Assembly (NCBI GenBank): GCA_017410365.1
Contig: JAFQQY010000035.1
Coordinates: 1-64,000, forward strand
Reading direction: 5' to 3'
From: Prevotella sp.
Lineage (GTDB): Bacteria; Bacteroidota; Bacteroidia; Bacteroidales; Bacteroidaceae
Length of the DNA stretch: 64,000 nucleotides
Part shown: positions 43,229 through 51,345 of the stretch, piece by piece
Numbering within the stretch: the stretch's first letter is position 1
Layout: every line of letters starts with the position of its first letter
The notes under the pieces: model-generated
What the model was told of the DNA's origin: nothing
Seen by the model: the letters and a program-made list of their open reading frames with translations, nothing else
Database searches by the model: none
Position numbers and translations under genes: made by a program

Positions 43229-45463
43229 TTATCTCACAATCACCTTCTTGCCATTATGTATATACAATCCCTTTGTTGGATTGATTAGGCGTCGCCCTTG
43301 CAGGTCGTAATAATATGGTGATTGCTTTTCGGCTGTCTTAACTTCCTCTACACCACTCACATCATCGATATCTCCATAGTAGAGTTTGTCCCAACCTTTA
43401 GTGTTCTTATAATCACTTATGCTTTCTTTATTGACATAGAACACATGGCTGCCTGTAACCAACGACGACTCGTCGAACACCTCATTGCCAATGAGTGGCG
43501 GCGTATTTTTGCTGCACGACATATAATATACTGGCGATGAGTTCCTTGTTTGCACAATCTGCAAACCGTAAAAAGCCCTATCGCCTATGGAATCTACGCT
43601 TTCCGGAATATTGAACGAAGCCTGCAAGCGTTTGTTCTCCATCGCATTAGAGTGAATCCTTGTTATATTCTGAGGTATGGCATATTTATGACATGCCGTA
43701 GGATTAACATAATACAATGTATCGCCATCCATCGACACTACCACCGAACCGCCAAGCGAGTCGCCTTCTTCTTTCGTCTGCTTCATTGGCAACAGTCCTC
43801 TCTCTGGTCCTGACGAACCGCCGGTTGGGTCAATCGTATGTAGCGTTAGGTATTTATTGCCTTGCGATGGTACTACAAAGATATTGTTGGACGGCCTTCC
43901 CTCATGCGAATAGATGTTCTTTCCCAACGACGGATACTTACCCGTTATTTCATAGGTTACTTTGTTAGGATAAACGCACAGTGCGTTGTCGCTCAGATGC
44001 GTCAGCGTCTTTGGCAGCACTATGTACTTTGTTGTCGCATTATTCTCTGGTAATGTTACGTCGAAAGCCCTTTCTGGCATAGTATCCACTTCTGCATGGC
44101 AAAGGTCAAGACGCTCAAGTTGCGGCAGAAGATTATAGCGCAGATATTCAAAATCCGATGTTTTGGGATAACCATAAATAGCAAGACCTACTACTTTTTC
44201 TTTCTGATTATCTGTAAGCAGATGTTCTAGTGTATTAAGCGAATCGTTTTCTGTCGATTGCGGGATATAGATGCTGACATAACTGTCAGACCAGGTGTTC
44301 AAGTTGAAGTCTTTTGCCTCGAAAATACATCTGTTGCCCTGATAGCATGACACGAAATAATACAATGGATAACGATCTGGATCAAGAGAGCAAAAAGCAT
44401 AAATGCCATACTTGCTGTTGCCAATTCCTTCAACAACAGAAAAGACAGCACAAGTATCTGACTCTTCGACCACAGCATTCCATCGTTTGCGTATCTCGCC
44501 CTTTACATCTATTGAATCTATCCTGCCAACAATATAAGGCGTTTCTTCAAAGCCATAAATAAACGGTACTTTATCTCCCTGATGCAAACCAAAATCATGG
44601 GCACACATCCATCCTTCATGTAGGAAATAGGCATTATCCATTTGCAAGGTATTGTAAATATTCACCTTGCCGTCCTCGGTCTCGTATGCTACGCCTGCCA
44701 GAATCGTCTTATCACCATCTGAATAGACAAGACTCTTGCACCATCGGTTTTCAAATAAAGTATCACCGCGAACCGTTATGCTAAACTGCTCTTCTATCTT
44801 ATCACCTTTGTCAGACAGCATCACTTTGCTATAGTTCCATGACTTGCCGTCAACCAAAAAAGTGTTCTCCATTTCTGGTTGAGCAGCATAGTTGCCGCGT
44901 TCTATTAACATCGTCTTGCGCTGCTTGGCTTCATCTGTGGCACTAAGGCTCACGTCTAAGGCCTCAAATGTCACCTTGTATTTATCACCTGCGAAACCAG
45001 GAATCAGGACATCAATATCAAGCAGATATGCCTTGGTGTTTTTATAATCCATGTCAACACGGCAGATATAAGCAGAGTCAGCCATTATCTGATAATCCAG
45101 ATAATGCTCTTTAGTGCCTTGCGCCCATATCTGTCCTTTCACTCTCAGATTGTTGCCCTCCAGCGACAATGACATCTGCTGCTTTTTACCACTTGCCACC
45201 ACATGTGGATATTCTACCACCTTGCGCCCTTCAATAGATGGGGCTGATGGCTCTGCCGGCGGCGGAGCTACCGTCCCGGTGTCTGGAACATTTGGTGGGA
45301 TAACATCGCTTGTATCAGGAATCTCCGGTGCTGGCGGAACAACTGCTGTGGTGTCCGTTGATGGAATATATCCTGTTGTGTCACTTGCCAACTCGTATAT
45401 TGCTGAAACATTATTGCAAATCATGAATATTGCAATCGCCAAAATGTAGAGTCTCTTTTTCAT
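43229..45463 (-). CDS. Secreted leucine-rich-repeat (BspA-like) protein with Prevotella-type C-terminal tail
   Basis: This is a protein of about 744 residues with signal peptide MKKRLYILAIAIFMICNNVSA. A proline/threonine-rich linker (about 30-80: TAVVPPAPEIPDTSDVIPP...) follows, then a beta-rich middle. A C-terminal half shows LRR_5/BspA-like segments (ITRIHSNAMENKRLQASFNIPESVDSIGDRAFYG). The last 45 residues end YYDLQGRRLINPTKGLYIHNGKKVIVR, a tail typical of many Prevotella exported proteins and probably a type IX-like sorting signal. BspA-like repeats are linked to adhesion in oral Bacteroidetes. It is monocistronic, with -7 box TACATTTG at 45488-45495. Confidence 0.75.
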   Translation of the reverse strand: MKKRLYILAIAIFMICNNVSAIYELASDTTGYIPSTDTTAVVPPAPEIPDTSDVIPPNVPDTGTVAPPPAEPSAPSIEGRKVVEYPHVVASGKKQQMSLSLEGNNLRVKGQIWAQGTKEHYLDYQIMADSAYICRVDMDYKNTKAYLLDIDVLIPGFAGDKYKVTFEALDVSLSATDEAKQRKTMLIERGNYAAQPEMENTFLVDGKSWNYSKVMLSDKGDKIEEQFSITVRGDTLFENRWCKSLVYSDGDKTILAGVAYETEDGKVNIYNTLQMDNAYFLHEGWMCAHDFGLHQGDKVPFIYGFEETPYIVGRIDSIDVKGEIRKRWNAVVEESDTCAVFSVVEGIGNSKYGIYAFCSLDPDRYPLYYFVSCYQGNRCIFEAKDFNLNTWSDSYVSIYIPQSTENDSLNTLEHLLTDNQKEKVVGLAIYGYPKTSDFEYLRYNLLPQLERLDLCHAEVDTMPERAFDVTLPENNATTKYIVLPKTLTHLSDNALCVYPNKVTYEITGKYPSLGKNIYSHEGRPSNNIFVVPSQGNKYLTLHTIDPTGGSSGPERGLLPMKQTKEEGDSLGGSVVVSMDGDTLYYVNPTACHKYAIPQNITRIHSNAMENKRLQASFNIPESVDSIGDRAFYGLQIVQTRNSSPVYYMSCSKNTPPLIGNEVFDESSLVTGSHVFYVNKESISDYKNTKGWDKLYYGDIDDVSGVEEVKTAEKQSPYYYDLQGRRLINPTKGLYIHNGKKVIVR

Positions 45464-45487
45464 AATCATAGTTTTTTGTTTTCAGTG

Positions 45488-45495
45488 CAAATGTA
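45488..45495 (-). promoter_or_regulatory. -7 box of the leucine-rich secreted protein gene
   Basis: On the minus strand it reads TACATTTG, 24 nt before the start codon at 45463. No correctly spaced TTTG is visible. Confidence 0.45.
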
Positions 45496-45580
45496 GTGTA
45501 TTTTCAAATTTAAGCGAAATTATTTTCATTTATATAGTTGCTAAATATTGCCGAGTCACAAACTATTAATTTTCAGAGAA

Positions 45581-47233
45581 TTAGAACAGCGTGATGCTCA
45601 TTATCTTCCTTACAAGCTTGTCGAAATCGCTCGAAGAACCGTCTTTTTGGTAAACCTTTTGCAACAATTGGCGGCGTATCTTCGACATTTTATATTTGTC
45701 GAAGCCCGTAAGATTGCACATCTCCTTTATTCCGAATCCTAATTTTATCAATATGCAGATGTGATATTCCACCATTGGCAACTGCCCGTTGGCGTTCATT
45801 ATGCCATAGAACTCGGGAAGTTCCATATTTATCAGTTTGCGCAACTCCTCCCAATCGGCCTCTGTTGGTTCTGTTGCCGTCTTGCCCATTTGCTGAAAGC
45901 GTTTGACCACCGACGAGCAGACGAGCCTTTCCTCTGCCGTTCTTCCGTCGTTTTTATATGCTGCTATCTGTCTTTTATAGTTTTCTATCTCTGCCGTCTT
46001 CTGCTCTATGAGTTGCCTGTTGCGCTCCTCACTTTCAGCCAACAGCGCATCAAGGTCGTCGTTAGCCTTTGAGAGCAACGTCATCTTCAGCTCGTACTGA
46101 TGCTGTTGTTGCGCCAGCTCTTCTTCCTTTCTTCTCCTTGTCTTACTAATGAAGACATACGCCACGAATACCGTTGCCAGCAACACTGCCACGAGTATCA
46201 GCACCAGCATCTTGGTGCGCGCCGCCTCTTGCGATTTCTTTGCCGCCTCGTCTTTATATCGTGAATAGTCGTAGAGGGCTTGCATCGTTGGCAGCGCCGA
46301 CTGCATCAGTTGCTGGTTGATTGTGTCGTTCAGAGCATAAGCCATCATGGCATATTTTGCAGTGGAATCTGCCCTGCCCTGCTTTTCAAACAAAAGGGCG
46401 AGTCCTCTTGCTGCGGCAATGCGCTTGTTCACATCGCCATCGGTCACAGCAGCCAGTCGGCGGAAACATTGTTCTGCTTTATCTGTGTCACCCTCTGCCA
46501 GATGGAGCAGTCCTTTGTTATAGTAGAAAATCTCACGCCCGCTTATCACATTGCCATTAGACATGAAGAACTCCTTGGTTTGCTCTGCCTTTGCCAAACT
46601 GACCGCAGCTTTCTCCACTGCTCCGCGTTCCAAGTAGAAAGCCGTGAGTGCTGAGTGTGCTTCGGCAAAGCGCAGATTCTCGCCATGCTCAAGATAGAGT
46701 TCCGCACACCGCTCCTTAATGGCGATGCACGAATCAACCTTGCCCAACAGATAATAGGCAGAGGCACTGAAGTCTTCTGCCTTTATGGCTGCCAACGTGT
46801 CGCCAGCAAGCAAAGAATAGCGGCGACAATGGTGCGACTGTTCCAGTTGATATTGCGGAAGAAGTTCCTTATTATATATGTATGCCATCTGACCGTGCAC
46901 CTTTCCAACCAAAAGGTAGTCGCAATCGGCATCAGTGGTATCGGCACAGGCTACTGCCTGATGATAACATTCAAGTGAGCGGGGCATGTCGCCAAGGTCA
47001 CGATATACGCAACCCAACAGATAGTGGGCAAGCATCTTCTCATTGGCAGTGCCGTTGCGGTCGAAATAATCTGCCACACGCAGCATCATACTGTCTGACA
47101 CGAACGGCTCATAGTTTTCATTTTGGGCCTTCGTCTTCATCAGCTGCTCATGCATCTCTTCATAGTCGCCACCCTTGCCACAGGCAAGAAGCAGCAAGGC
47201 TAATAATAAAAAACAAGCTTTTCTTTTGGCCAT
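45581..47233 (-). CDS. Membrane-anchored TPR regulator with C-terminal DNA-binding-like domain
   Basis: From ATG 47233 the protein has about 550 residues. It starts with a lipoprotein-like signal MAKRKACFLLLALLLLACGKG (lipobox LLAC), then TPR-like repeats (about 25-330: LAHYLLGCVYRDLGDMPRSLECYHQAV). One membrane helix follows (about 350-370: LVLILVAVLLATVFVAYVF), then a coiled coil (about 375-440) and a C-terminal helical domain with YHICILIKLGFGIKEMCNLTGFDKYKMSKIRRQL. This is the layout of Bacteroidales sensor-regulators with periplasmic TPR and cytosolic DNA-binding parts. The target is unknown. A 49-nt near-copy of its 3' end lies upstream at 47490-47538. A -7 box TAACTTTG is at 47240-47247. 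Confidence 0.75.
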   Translation of the reverse strand: MAKRKACFLLLALLLLACGKGGDYEEMHEQLMKTKAQNENYEPFVSDSMMLRVADYFDRNGTANEKMLAHYLLGCVYRDLGDMPRSLECYHQAVACADTTDADCDYLLVGKVHGQMAYIYNKELLPQYQLEQSHHCRRYSLLAGDTLAAIKAEDFSASAYYLLGKVDSCIAIKERCAELYLEHGENLRFAEAHSALTAFYLERGAVEKAAVSLAKAEQTKEFFMSNGNVISGREIFYYNKGLLHLAEGDTDKAEQCFRRLAAVTDGDVNKRIAAARGLALLFEKQGRADSTAKYAMMAYALNDTINQQLMQSALPTMQALYDYSRYKDEAAKKSQEAARTKMLVLILVAVLLATVFVAYVFISKTRRRKEEELAQQQHQYELKMTLLSKANDDLDALLAESEERNRQLIEQKTAEIENYKRQIAAYKNDGRTAEERLVCSSVVKRFQQMGKTATEPTEADWEELRKLINMELPEFYGIMNANGQLPMVEYHICILIKLGFGIKEMCNLTGFDKYKMSKIRRQLLQKVYQKDGSSSDFDKLVRKIMSITLF

Positions 47234-47489
47234 GATATGCAAAGTTATACAAAAAATTGCAAACAGACCGAATATTGGCACTGAAATAGTTGCCAAAAGT
47301 TGCCACCAGTAAGAACAATAACTATTTCATAATATAAGTTTTCAGTTACTGATGCAAAATTATTGAATTATATAAAAACAGCTGCATTAACTCTATTATT
47401 TTAGTTGCCAAAGATTGCCGTTGCATTACTATCTGTTTATCAGCATCTTAAAACAACGCAATACTCAAAATCGCCTTGAGTATTAGTCT

Positions 47490-47538
47490 AAATCGCTTGA
47501 AGAACCGTCTTTTTAGTAAACTTTTTGCAACAATTGGC
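47490..47538 (-). pseudogene. Remnant of the 3' end of a TPR-regulator paralogue
   Basis: It matches 45624-45672, inside the gene at 45581, at 46 of 49 positions. On the minus strand it would read QLLQKVY-stop-KDGSSSDLD, so an in-frame stop interrupts it. It suggests a former tandem copy of the regulator gene. Confidence 0.6.
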
Positions 47539-47630
47539 ATATATCGTCATCAGTAAGACAAAGGAAATGTGTAAAAAGTATCTATTAATATCTCTTTTAC
47601 AGGCAAATGACCGATTGAAGATTATTTGCA

Positions 47631-47722
47631 CTCTCAGTCCGAAACCACTTCGGACTGAGAGTCCGTGGCGTTCGGACTCACAGTCAGAACGCCATTTACT
47701 TGTAGTCCGAACGCCACGGACT
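47631..47722. repeat. Two adjoining perfect inverted repeats
   Basis: The first has arms 47631-47643 and 47649-47661 (13 bp, 5-nt loop). The second has arms 47660-47678 and 47704-47722 (19 bp, 25-nt loop). They overlap by two bases and share the word AGTCCG. Neither is followed by a T-run. Confidence 0.8.
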
Positions 47723-47747
47723 GGATTTAATTGGATATATTATTACG

Positions 47748-47804
47748 AGGACTTCTAATATTCAAGACCCGTTGAATGTTAATTCATCCAACGGGTTTTA
47801 TATA
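47748..47804 (+). repeat. Dispersed repeat, copy 2 (partner at 1144-1200)
   Basis: The segment 47767-47796 forms a hairpin (ACCCGTTGAATG against CATCCAACGGGT, one mismatch) followed by a T-rich stretch, so it may act as a terminator. About four fifths of it is identical to 1144-1200. Confidence 0.55.
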
Positions 47805-47907
47805 TAATGTAAGAGACAAGTCTCTAGCAAATTGATATTTGGGAATTATTCGCTTCGAGAGCTTCAACAATTTATTTTAGACAAAGAGACTTATGTTTTT
47901 GCCAGAA

Positions 47908-48543
47908 CTATAAATTGAAGCTCGCTCCTATAATAAACACACCTTGGGCGCCACCTCCCAATTCGAAATGCATGCCGAACCCTTTGAGATTCAGTTCGCA
48001 GCAGAGCAGAGAGAATTGGCCTTCGAATGTCAATTTTTTCTTGGTGCCTGTAGTAAACAACGACGTGCCGCTGGCTTCTGTCTTAATTTTTGAACTTACA
48101 AGACCGCCAGCTATCTTCACATAAAAATTTATAAACCCTGAATTTAGCCAATAGGCTTTTACTGCTGGCATGGCGTAGACCACTTGGCTGTTTTTTGTCG
48201 CCACGAAGGGCAATTGTAATTCTGGGTCGGTGCAAAAAGTACAGTCCGAATGTCCGTACTGCTTGCCAAACAATGCACCTATGGCGAAGGTCTTGTTAAT
48301 GTGATAATAGTATTCGATGCTTAGCGAACTGCCTGAGCCTTCAGGATTGTCATCGCATACCAGCACATCAAAACCGGCTTCTCTTATCTCGTCGGTATAG
48401 TCGTCGTAGGCTTTAGTATCAGAAATCATTACAGCAACCCCTACTCTCACCTCGTGTCTACTGATGTTATTAATACTGTCTGTTCTGCCGCTGGCTGCCA
48501 TCACGCTCAGCAGGAGGATTGCTACAAAGACAATTCTTTTCAT
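47908..48543 (-). CDS. Outer-membrane beta-barrel protein
   Basis: This 211-residue protein has signal peptide MKRIVFVAILLLSVMAASG and alternating beta-strand patterns (HEVRVGVAVMIS, SGSSLSIEYYYHINKTFAIGALFGKQYG, FINFYVKIAGGLVSSKI). It ends in an aromatic/hydrophobic strand GVFIIGASFNL, as outer-membrane barrels do. The size fits an eight-strand barrel. It is monocistronic as far as I can see. The specific role is unknown. Confidence 0.75.
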   Translation of the reverse strand: MKRIVFVAILLLSVMAASGRTDSINNISRHEVRVGVAVMISDTKAYDDYTDEIREAGFDVLVCDDNPEGSGSSLSIEYYYHINKTFAIGALFGKQYGHSDCTFCTDPELQLPFVATKNSQVVYAMPAVKAYWLNSGFINFYVKIAGGLVSSKIKTEASGTSLFTTGTKKKLTFEGQFSLLCCELNLKGFGMHFELGGGAQGVFIIGASFNL

Positions 48544-48721
48544 ATACTATGGTGTTTAAGTGAATAAACAAAATATAGTGATTGAACCAAATACTTTCAT
48601 TCACTTCAGTTGGTTCATCTTTTGTCTATTAAACGGCCTTATACGGGAAATACTGCACGAGATAAACTTAAAAAATGCAAAATAGAGTTTTCCCGACGTT
48701 TACCAAAAGGCAGGCAGCGGA

Positions 48722-49363
48722 CTACGTAAGCTCCCACTTCTTGCGTATAAGAGTCAGTCCGTCGCGCAAGGGCAAGATTACCCGCTCTACACGACTGTCG
48801 TTCATGATGTAGTCGTTGAAGCTGTCGATGCCGCGCGTCTGCTGGTCTTTTGCGTAGGCAGCATCCACCACATGACCGTCCCACAGGGTGTTGTCGGCAA
48901 GTATGAAACCGCCGGGGCGCAATACGGAAAGCGCCATCTCGTAGGTTTCTATATACGTACGCTTGTCGCCGTCTATGAATGCCATGTCGAAGGTGATGCC
49001 CAGTTTAGGTGCCTCGCGAATGGCATCGCCTATTATAAACTCTATCCTGTCTGCCACGGGCGAGCCTTCTATCCACGGACGCGTAAACTCCTCCTGCTCG
49101 TCGTTTATCTCGTAGGTGTAGACCTTTGCCCCCGGGCGCTGCAGTCCTTCTGCCAGACAGATGGCGCTGTAGCCGCTGAAGGTGCCCACTTCGAGTATGT
49201 TCTGCGGCTGTATCATCTGCACAAGCATCTTGAGCAGCCGGCCCTGCAGATGCCCGCTGGCCATGCGCCCGTGCAGCAGGTAGATGTTTGTGGCGCGGTA
49301 GAGGCGGTAGAGATAATCACCCTCGGGGTCGATGTGGCTCAGTATGTAGTCGTCGAGAGTCAT
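48722..49363 (-). CDS. O-methyltransferase (class I, CCoAOMT-like)
   Basis: This 213-residue protein has the AdoMet-binding motif NILEVGTFSGYSAICLAEGL, then FDMAFIDGDKR (metal-binding D), a following ILADNTLWDGHVVD and a C-terminal LPLRDGLTLIRKK. It fits bacterial O-methyltransferases of family 3 with a catalytic metal. The substrate is unknown. Its start overlaps the aroQ stop by 4 nt (ATGA), so it is translationally coupled to aroQ. Confidence 0.9.
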   Translation of the reverse strand: MTLDDYILSHIDPEGDYLYRLYRATNIYLLHGRMASGHLQGRLLKMLVQMIQPQNILEVGTFSGYSAICLAEGLQRPGAKVYTYEINDEQEEFTRPWIEGSPVADRIEFIIGDAIREAPKLGITFDMAFIDGDKRTYIETYEMALSVLRPGGFILADNTLWDGHVVDAAYAKDQQTRGIDSFNDYIMNDSRVERVILPLRDGLTLIRKKWELT

Positions 49364-49782
49364 AGGCCAGCCTTTATAGCTTCTACTGCCAGGCGGTAGC
49401 TGTCGAGGCCGAAACCGCAGATGACGCCTCGGCAGGCGCTGCTTATCATGGAGTGGTGGCGGAACTGCTCGCGCTGATGCACATTGCTGATGTGTACCTC
49501 TATCACGGGCGTGCTGATGGCGCGTATGCAGTCGTGCAGCGCCACGCTGGTGTGCGTGTATGCTCCGGCATTAAGCACTATGCCGTCTGCCGAGAATCCC
49601 ACCTCGTGCATCTTGTCTATCAGTTCGCCCTCGATATTGCTCTGATAGTAGTCAATATCGAGTTCCGGATATTTTGCCTTGAGCTCTTCCAGATAGTCGC
49701 CGAAAGAACTGCTGCCATAGATGCCCGGTTCACGCTTGCCAAGCAGATTGAGGTTGGGGCCGTTGATTATCTGTATTTTCAT
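49360..49782 (-). CDS. aroQ: Type II 3-dehydroquinate dehydratase
   Basis: This 140-residue enzyme starts MKIQIINGPNLNLLGKREPGIYGSSSFGD with the catalytic tyrosine and the lid R. It continues with NAGAYTHTSVALHDCI and VIEVHISNVHQREQFRHHS, all type II motifs. It performs the third step of the shikimate pathway. It is coupled to the O-methyltransferase gene. A repeat island starts 17 nt upstream of its start codon and separates it from the divergent xerD. Confidence 0.96.
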   Translation of the reverse strand: MKIQIINGPNLNLLGKREPGIYGSSSFGDYLEELKAKYPELDIDYYQSNIEGELIDKMHEVGFSADGIVLNAGAYTHTSVALHDCIRAISTPVIEVHISNVHQREQFRHHSMISSACRGVICGFGLDSYRLAVEAIKAGL

Positions 49783-49799
49783 AATTTTGTTTATTTTTT

Positions 49800-49990
49800 A
49801 GGAGTGAAGGAGTGTAGACGGATGATTTCTTTTTAAAGGAGTGTAGGAGTGAAGGAGTGACGCTTCGCTTAGGAGTTCAGACGGATGCTTGACACGCAAA
49901 TGTCTTCTATCTTCTTTTATCTCCTTCTATCTTCTTTTATCTCCTTCTATCTCCTTCTACCTTCTTCTATCTTCTTCAATTCTTCAATCC
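49800..49990. repeat. Composite repeat island 3 (between aroQ and xerD)
   Basis: GGAGTG arrays (49800-49860) are followed by the core GACGGATGCTTGACACGC (from 49880) ending in GCAAATGTC, then CTTCTATCTTC/TTTTATCTC pyrimidine repeats up to about 49990. It has the same orientation as islands 1 and 2 but no GC-rich palindrome at the right end. Confidence 0.72.
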
Positions 49991-50009
49991 TTCTTTCATC
50001 TTTTTTCAT

Positions 50010-50017
50010 TATCTTTG
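50010..50017 (+). promoter_or_regulatory. -7 box of xerD
   Basis: TATCTTTG lies 23 nt before the xerD start at 50041, directly downstream of the repeat island, so the -33 region falls at the island's edge. Confidence 0.5.
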
Positions 50018-50040
50018 CACATGCAAAAGTAACAAATAAA

Positions 50041-50955
50041 ATGGAAACGGCAAAGAATAGCGATGCAAATATCGTGCGCAAGTATCTGCGATACCTGAAA
50101 CTGGAGCGCAACTACTCGCCAAACACTCTCGACGCATACGAGCGCGACCTGCAGAAACTGCTGGCATACATACCAGAAGGGATGAGCGTGGCGGAGGTGA
50201 CGCTGGACGACCTGCACTGCTTTGCCGCCTCGCTGCACGACATAGGCATCGGACCGACATCGCAATGCAGGATACTGAGCGGCATAAGGGCTTTCTTCCG
50301 ATATCTGCAGACCGACGGCTACAGACCCGACGACCCCACGGAACTGCTGGAGTCGCCACAGTTGGGCGAGCATCTGCCCGAGGTGCTGTCGGCCGAGGAG
50401 GTGGACATGCTGGAAAACTCTATAGACCTGAGCAAATGGGAGGGGCACCGCAACCGCGCCATCATAGAGGTGCTGTTCTCGTGCGGACTGCGAGTGAGCG
50501 AACTGACCAATATGAAGCTGTCTGACCTTTACATCGAAGAGCGGTATGTCAGAGTATTGGGCAAGGGCTCGAAGGAGCGGCTCGTGCCTATTTCGCCCAG
50601 GGCAATAAGAGAACTGGGTTACTGGTTCCTGGACAGGAACGAAATGAGGATAAAAGCGGGCGAGGAAGACTATGTGTTTCTGAACCGACGCGGCGCACAC
50701 CTCACCCGCACGATGATACTGATAATGATAAAGAGGCAGGCTATAGAGGCAGGAATAGTCAAGACCATATCGCCACACACGCTGCGCCACTCGTTTGCCA
50801 CGGCACTGCTTGAGGGCGGAGCCGACCTGCGCGCCATTCAGGCCATGCTGGGCCACGAGAGCATTGGCACGACGGAGATATACACCCACATAGACACCTC
50901 TACGCTGCGACAGGCAATACTCGATTGTCACCCGCGCAACGTTAAAAAACACTAA
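50041..50955 (+). CDS. xerD: Tyrosine recombinase XerD
   Basis: This 304-residue recombinase has the N-terminal core-binding fold (IVRKYLRYLKLERNYSPNTLDAYERDLQKLL) and the catalytic residues in SCGLRVSEL (R), HTLRHSFATALLEGGADLRAIQAMLGHESIGTTEIYTH (H-x-x-R, H and Y). It matches chromosomal XerD-type proteins that resolve chromosome dimers, rather than an integrase of a mobile element. The open frame begins at 49885, but its first 52 codons are the repeat island, so I start at METAKNS. It diverges from aroQ. Confidence 0.92.
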   Translation: METAKNSDANIVRKYLRYLKLERNYSPNTLDAYERDLQKLLAYIPEGMSVAEVTLDDLHCFAASLHDIGIGPTSQCRILSGIRAFFRYLQTDGYRPDDPTELLESPQLGEHLPEVLSAEEVDMLENSIDLSKWEGHRNRAIIEVLFSCGLRVSELTNMKLSDLYIEERYVRVLGKGSKERLVPISPRAIRELGYWFLDRNEMRIKAGEEDYVFLNRRGAHLTRTMILIMIKRQAIEAGIVKTISPHTLRHSFATALLEGGADLRAIQAMLGHESIGTTEIYTHIDTSTLRQAILDCHPRNVKKH

Positions 50956-51028
50956 TCAGAATATTATTATTATAAAAATGTGTAGTTTTGCATGTTAAAT
51001 TGCGACTAATGGTTATGAAAGATTGAAA

Positions 51029-51308
51029 AGCCCCCTCCTAACCTCCCCGAGGGGAGGAATGTAGAAGAAGGTAGAAGGAGATAAAAGAAGATAGAAGGAG
51101 ATAGAAGACATTTGCGTGTCAAGCATCCGTCTGCACTCCTACACTCCTGATAATGGAATGAAGAAGATAGAAGAAGGTAGAAGGAGATAAAGAAGTTAGA
51201 AGACATTTGCATGTCAAGCATCCGTCTGCACTCCTACACTCCTGAACTCCTGCACTCCTTTTAAATTCACTCCTGAACTCCTTTAAAATTCACTCCTACA
51301 CTCCTAAA
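51029..51308. repeat. Composite repeat island 4 (between xerD and the M16 protease)
   Basis: Read on the plus strand: a GC-rich palindrome (51031-51058), GTAGAAGAAG/GGAGATAGAAG purine repeats, core GACATTTGCGTGTCAAGC ending near 51131, ACTCCT arrays, then a second core copy (about 51199-51230, GACATTTGCATGTCAAGC) and further ACTCCT arrays up to 51305. It is inverted relative to islands 1-3 and carries two cores. Confidence 0.75.
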
Positions 51309-51345
51309 GAAAGTAAGAAACAACATTATAAATATATTAAACTCA

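Larger units (their letters stand above)
47234..47907. other. 674-bp gene-free region with hairpins, a gene remnant and a dispersed repeat
   Basis: Contents: promoter of the TPR regulator (TAACTTTG on the minus strand, 47240-47247); a remnant of the regulator's 3' end (47490-47538); two adjoining perfect inverted repeats (47631-47722); and a dispersed repeat (47748-47804). An open frame of 77 codons at 47525-47758 only follows the hairpins and has no gene-like features. Confidence 0.6.

Noticed and set aside
47525-47758. 77-codon open frame as a small gene
   Set aside because: It runs through two perfect inverted repeats and has no gene-like composition or promoter.
49885-50040. N-terminal 52-codon extension of XerD
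   Set aside because: It is entirely translated repeat island with pyrimidine-rich low complexity and contains the promoter; the family starts at METAKNS.
50041-50955. XerD as the integrase of a genomic island
   Set aside because: Its sequence and its position next to aroQ fit the chromosomal dimer-resolution recombinase; no attachment-site repeats or cargo genes are seen.
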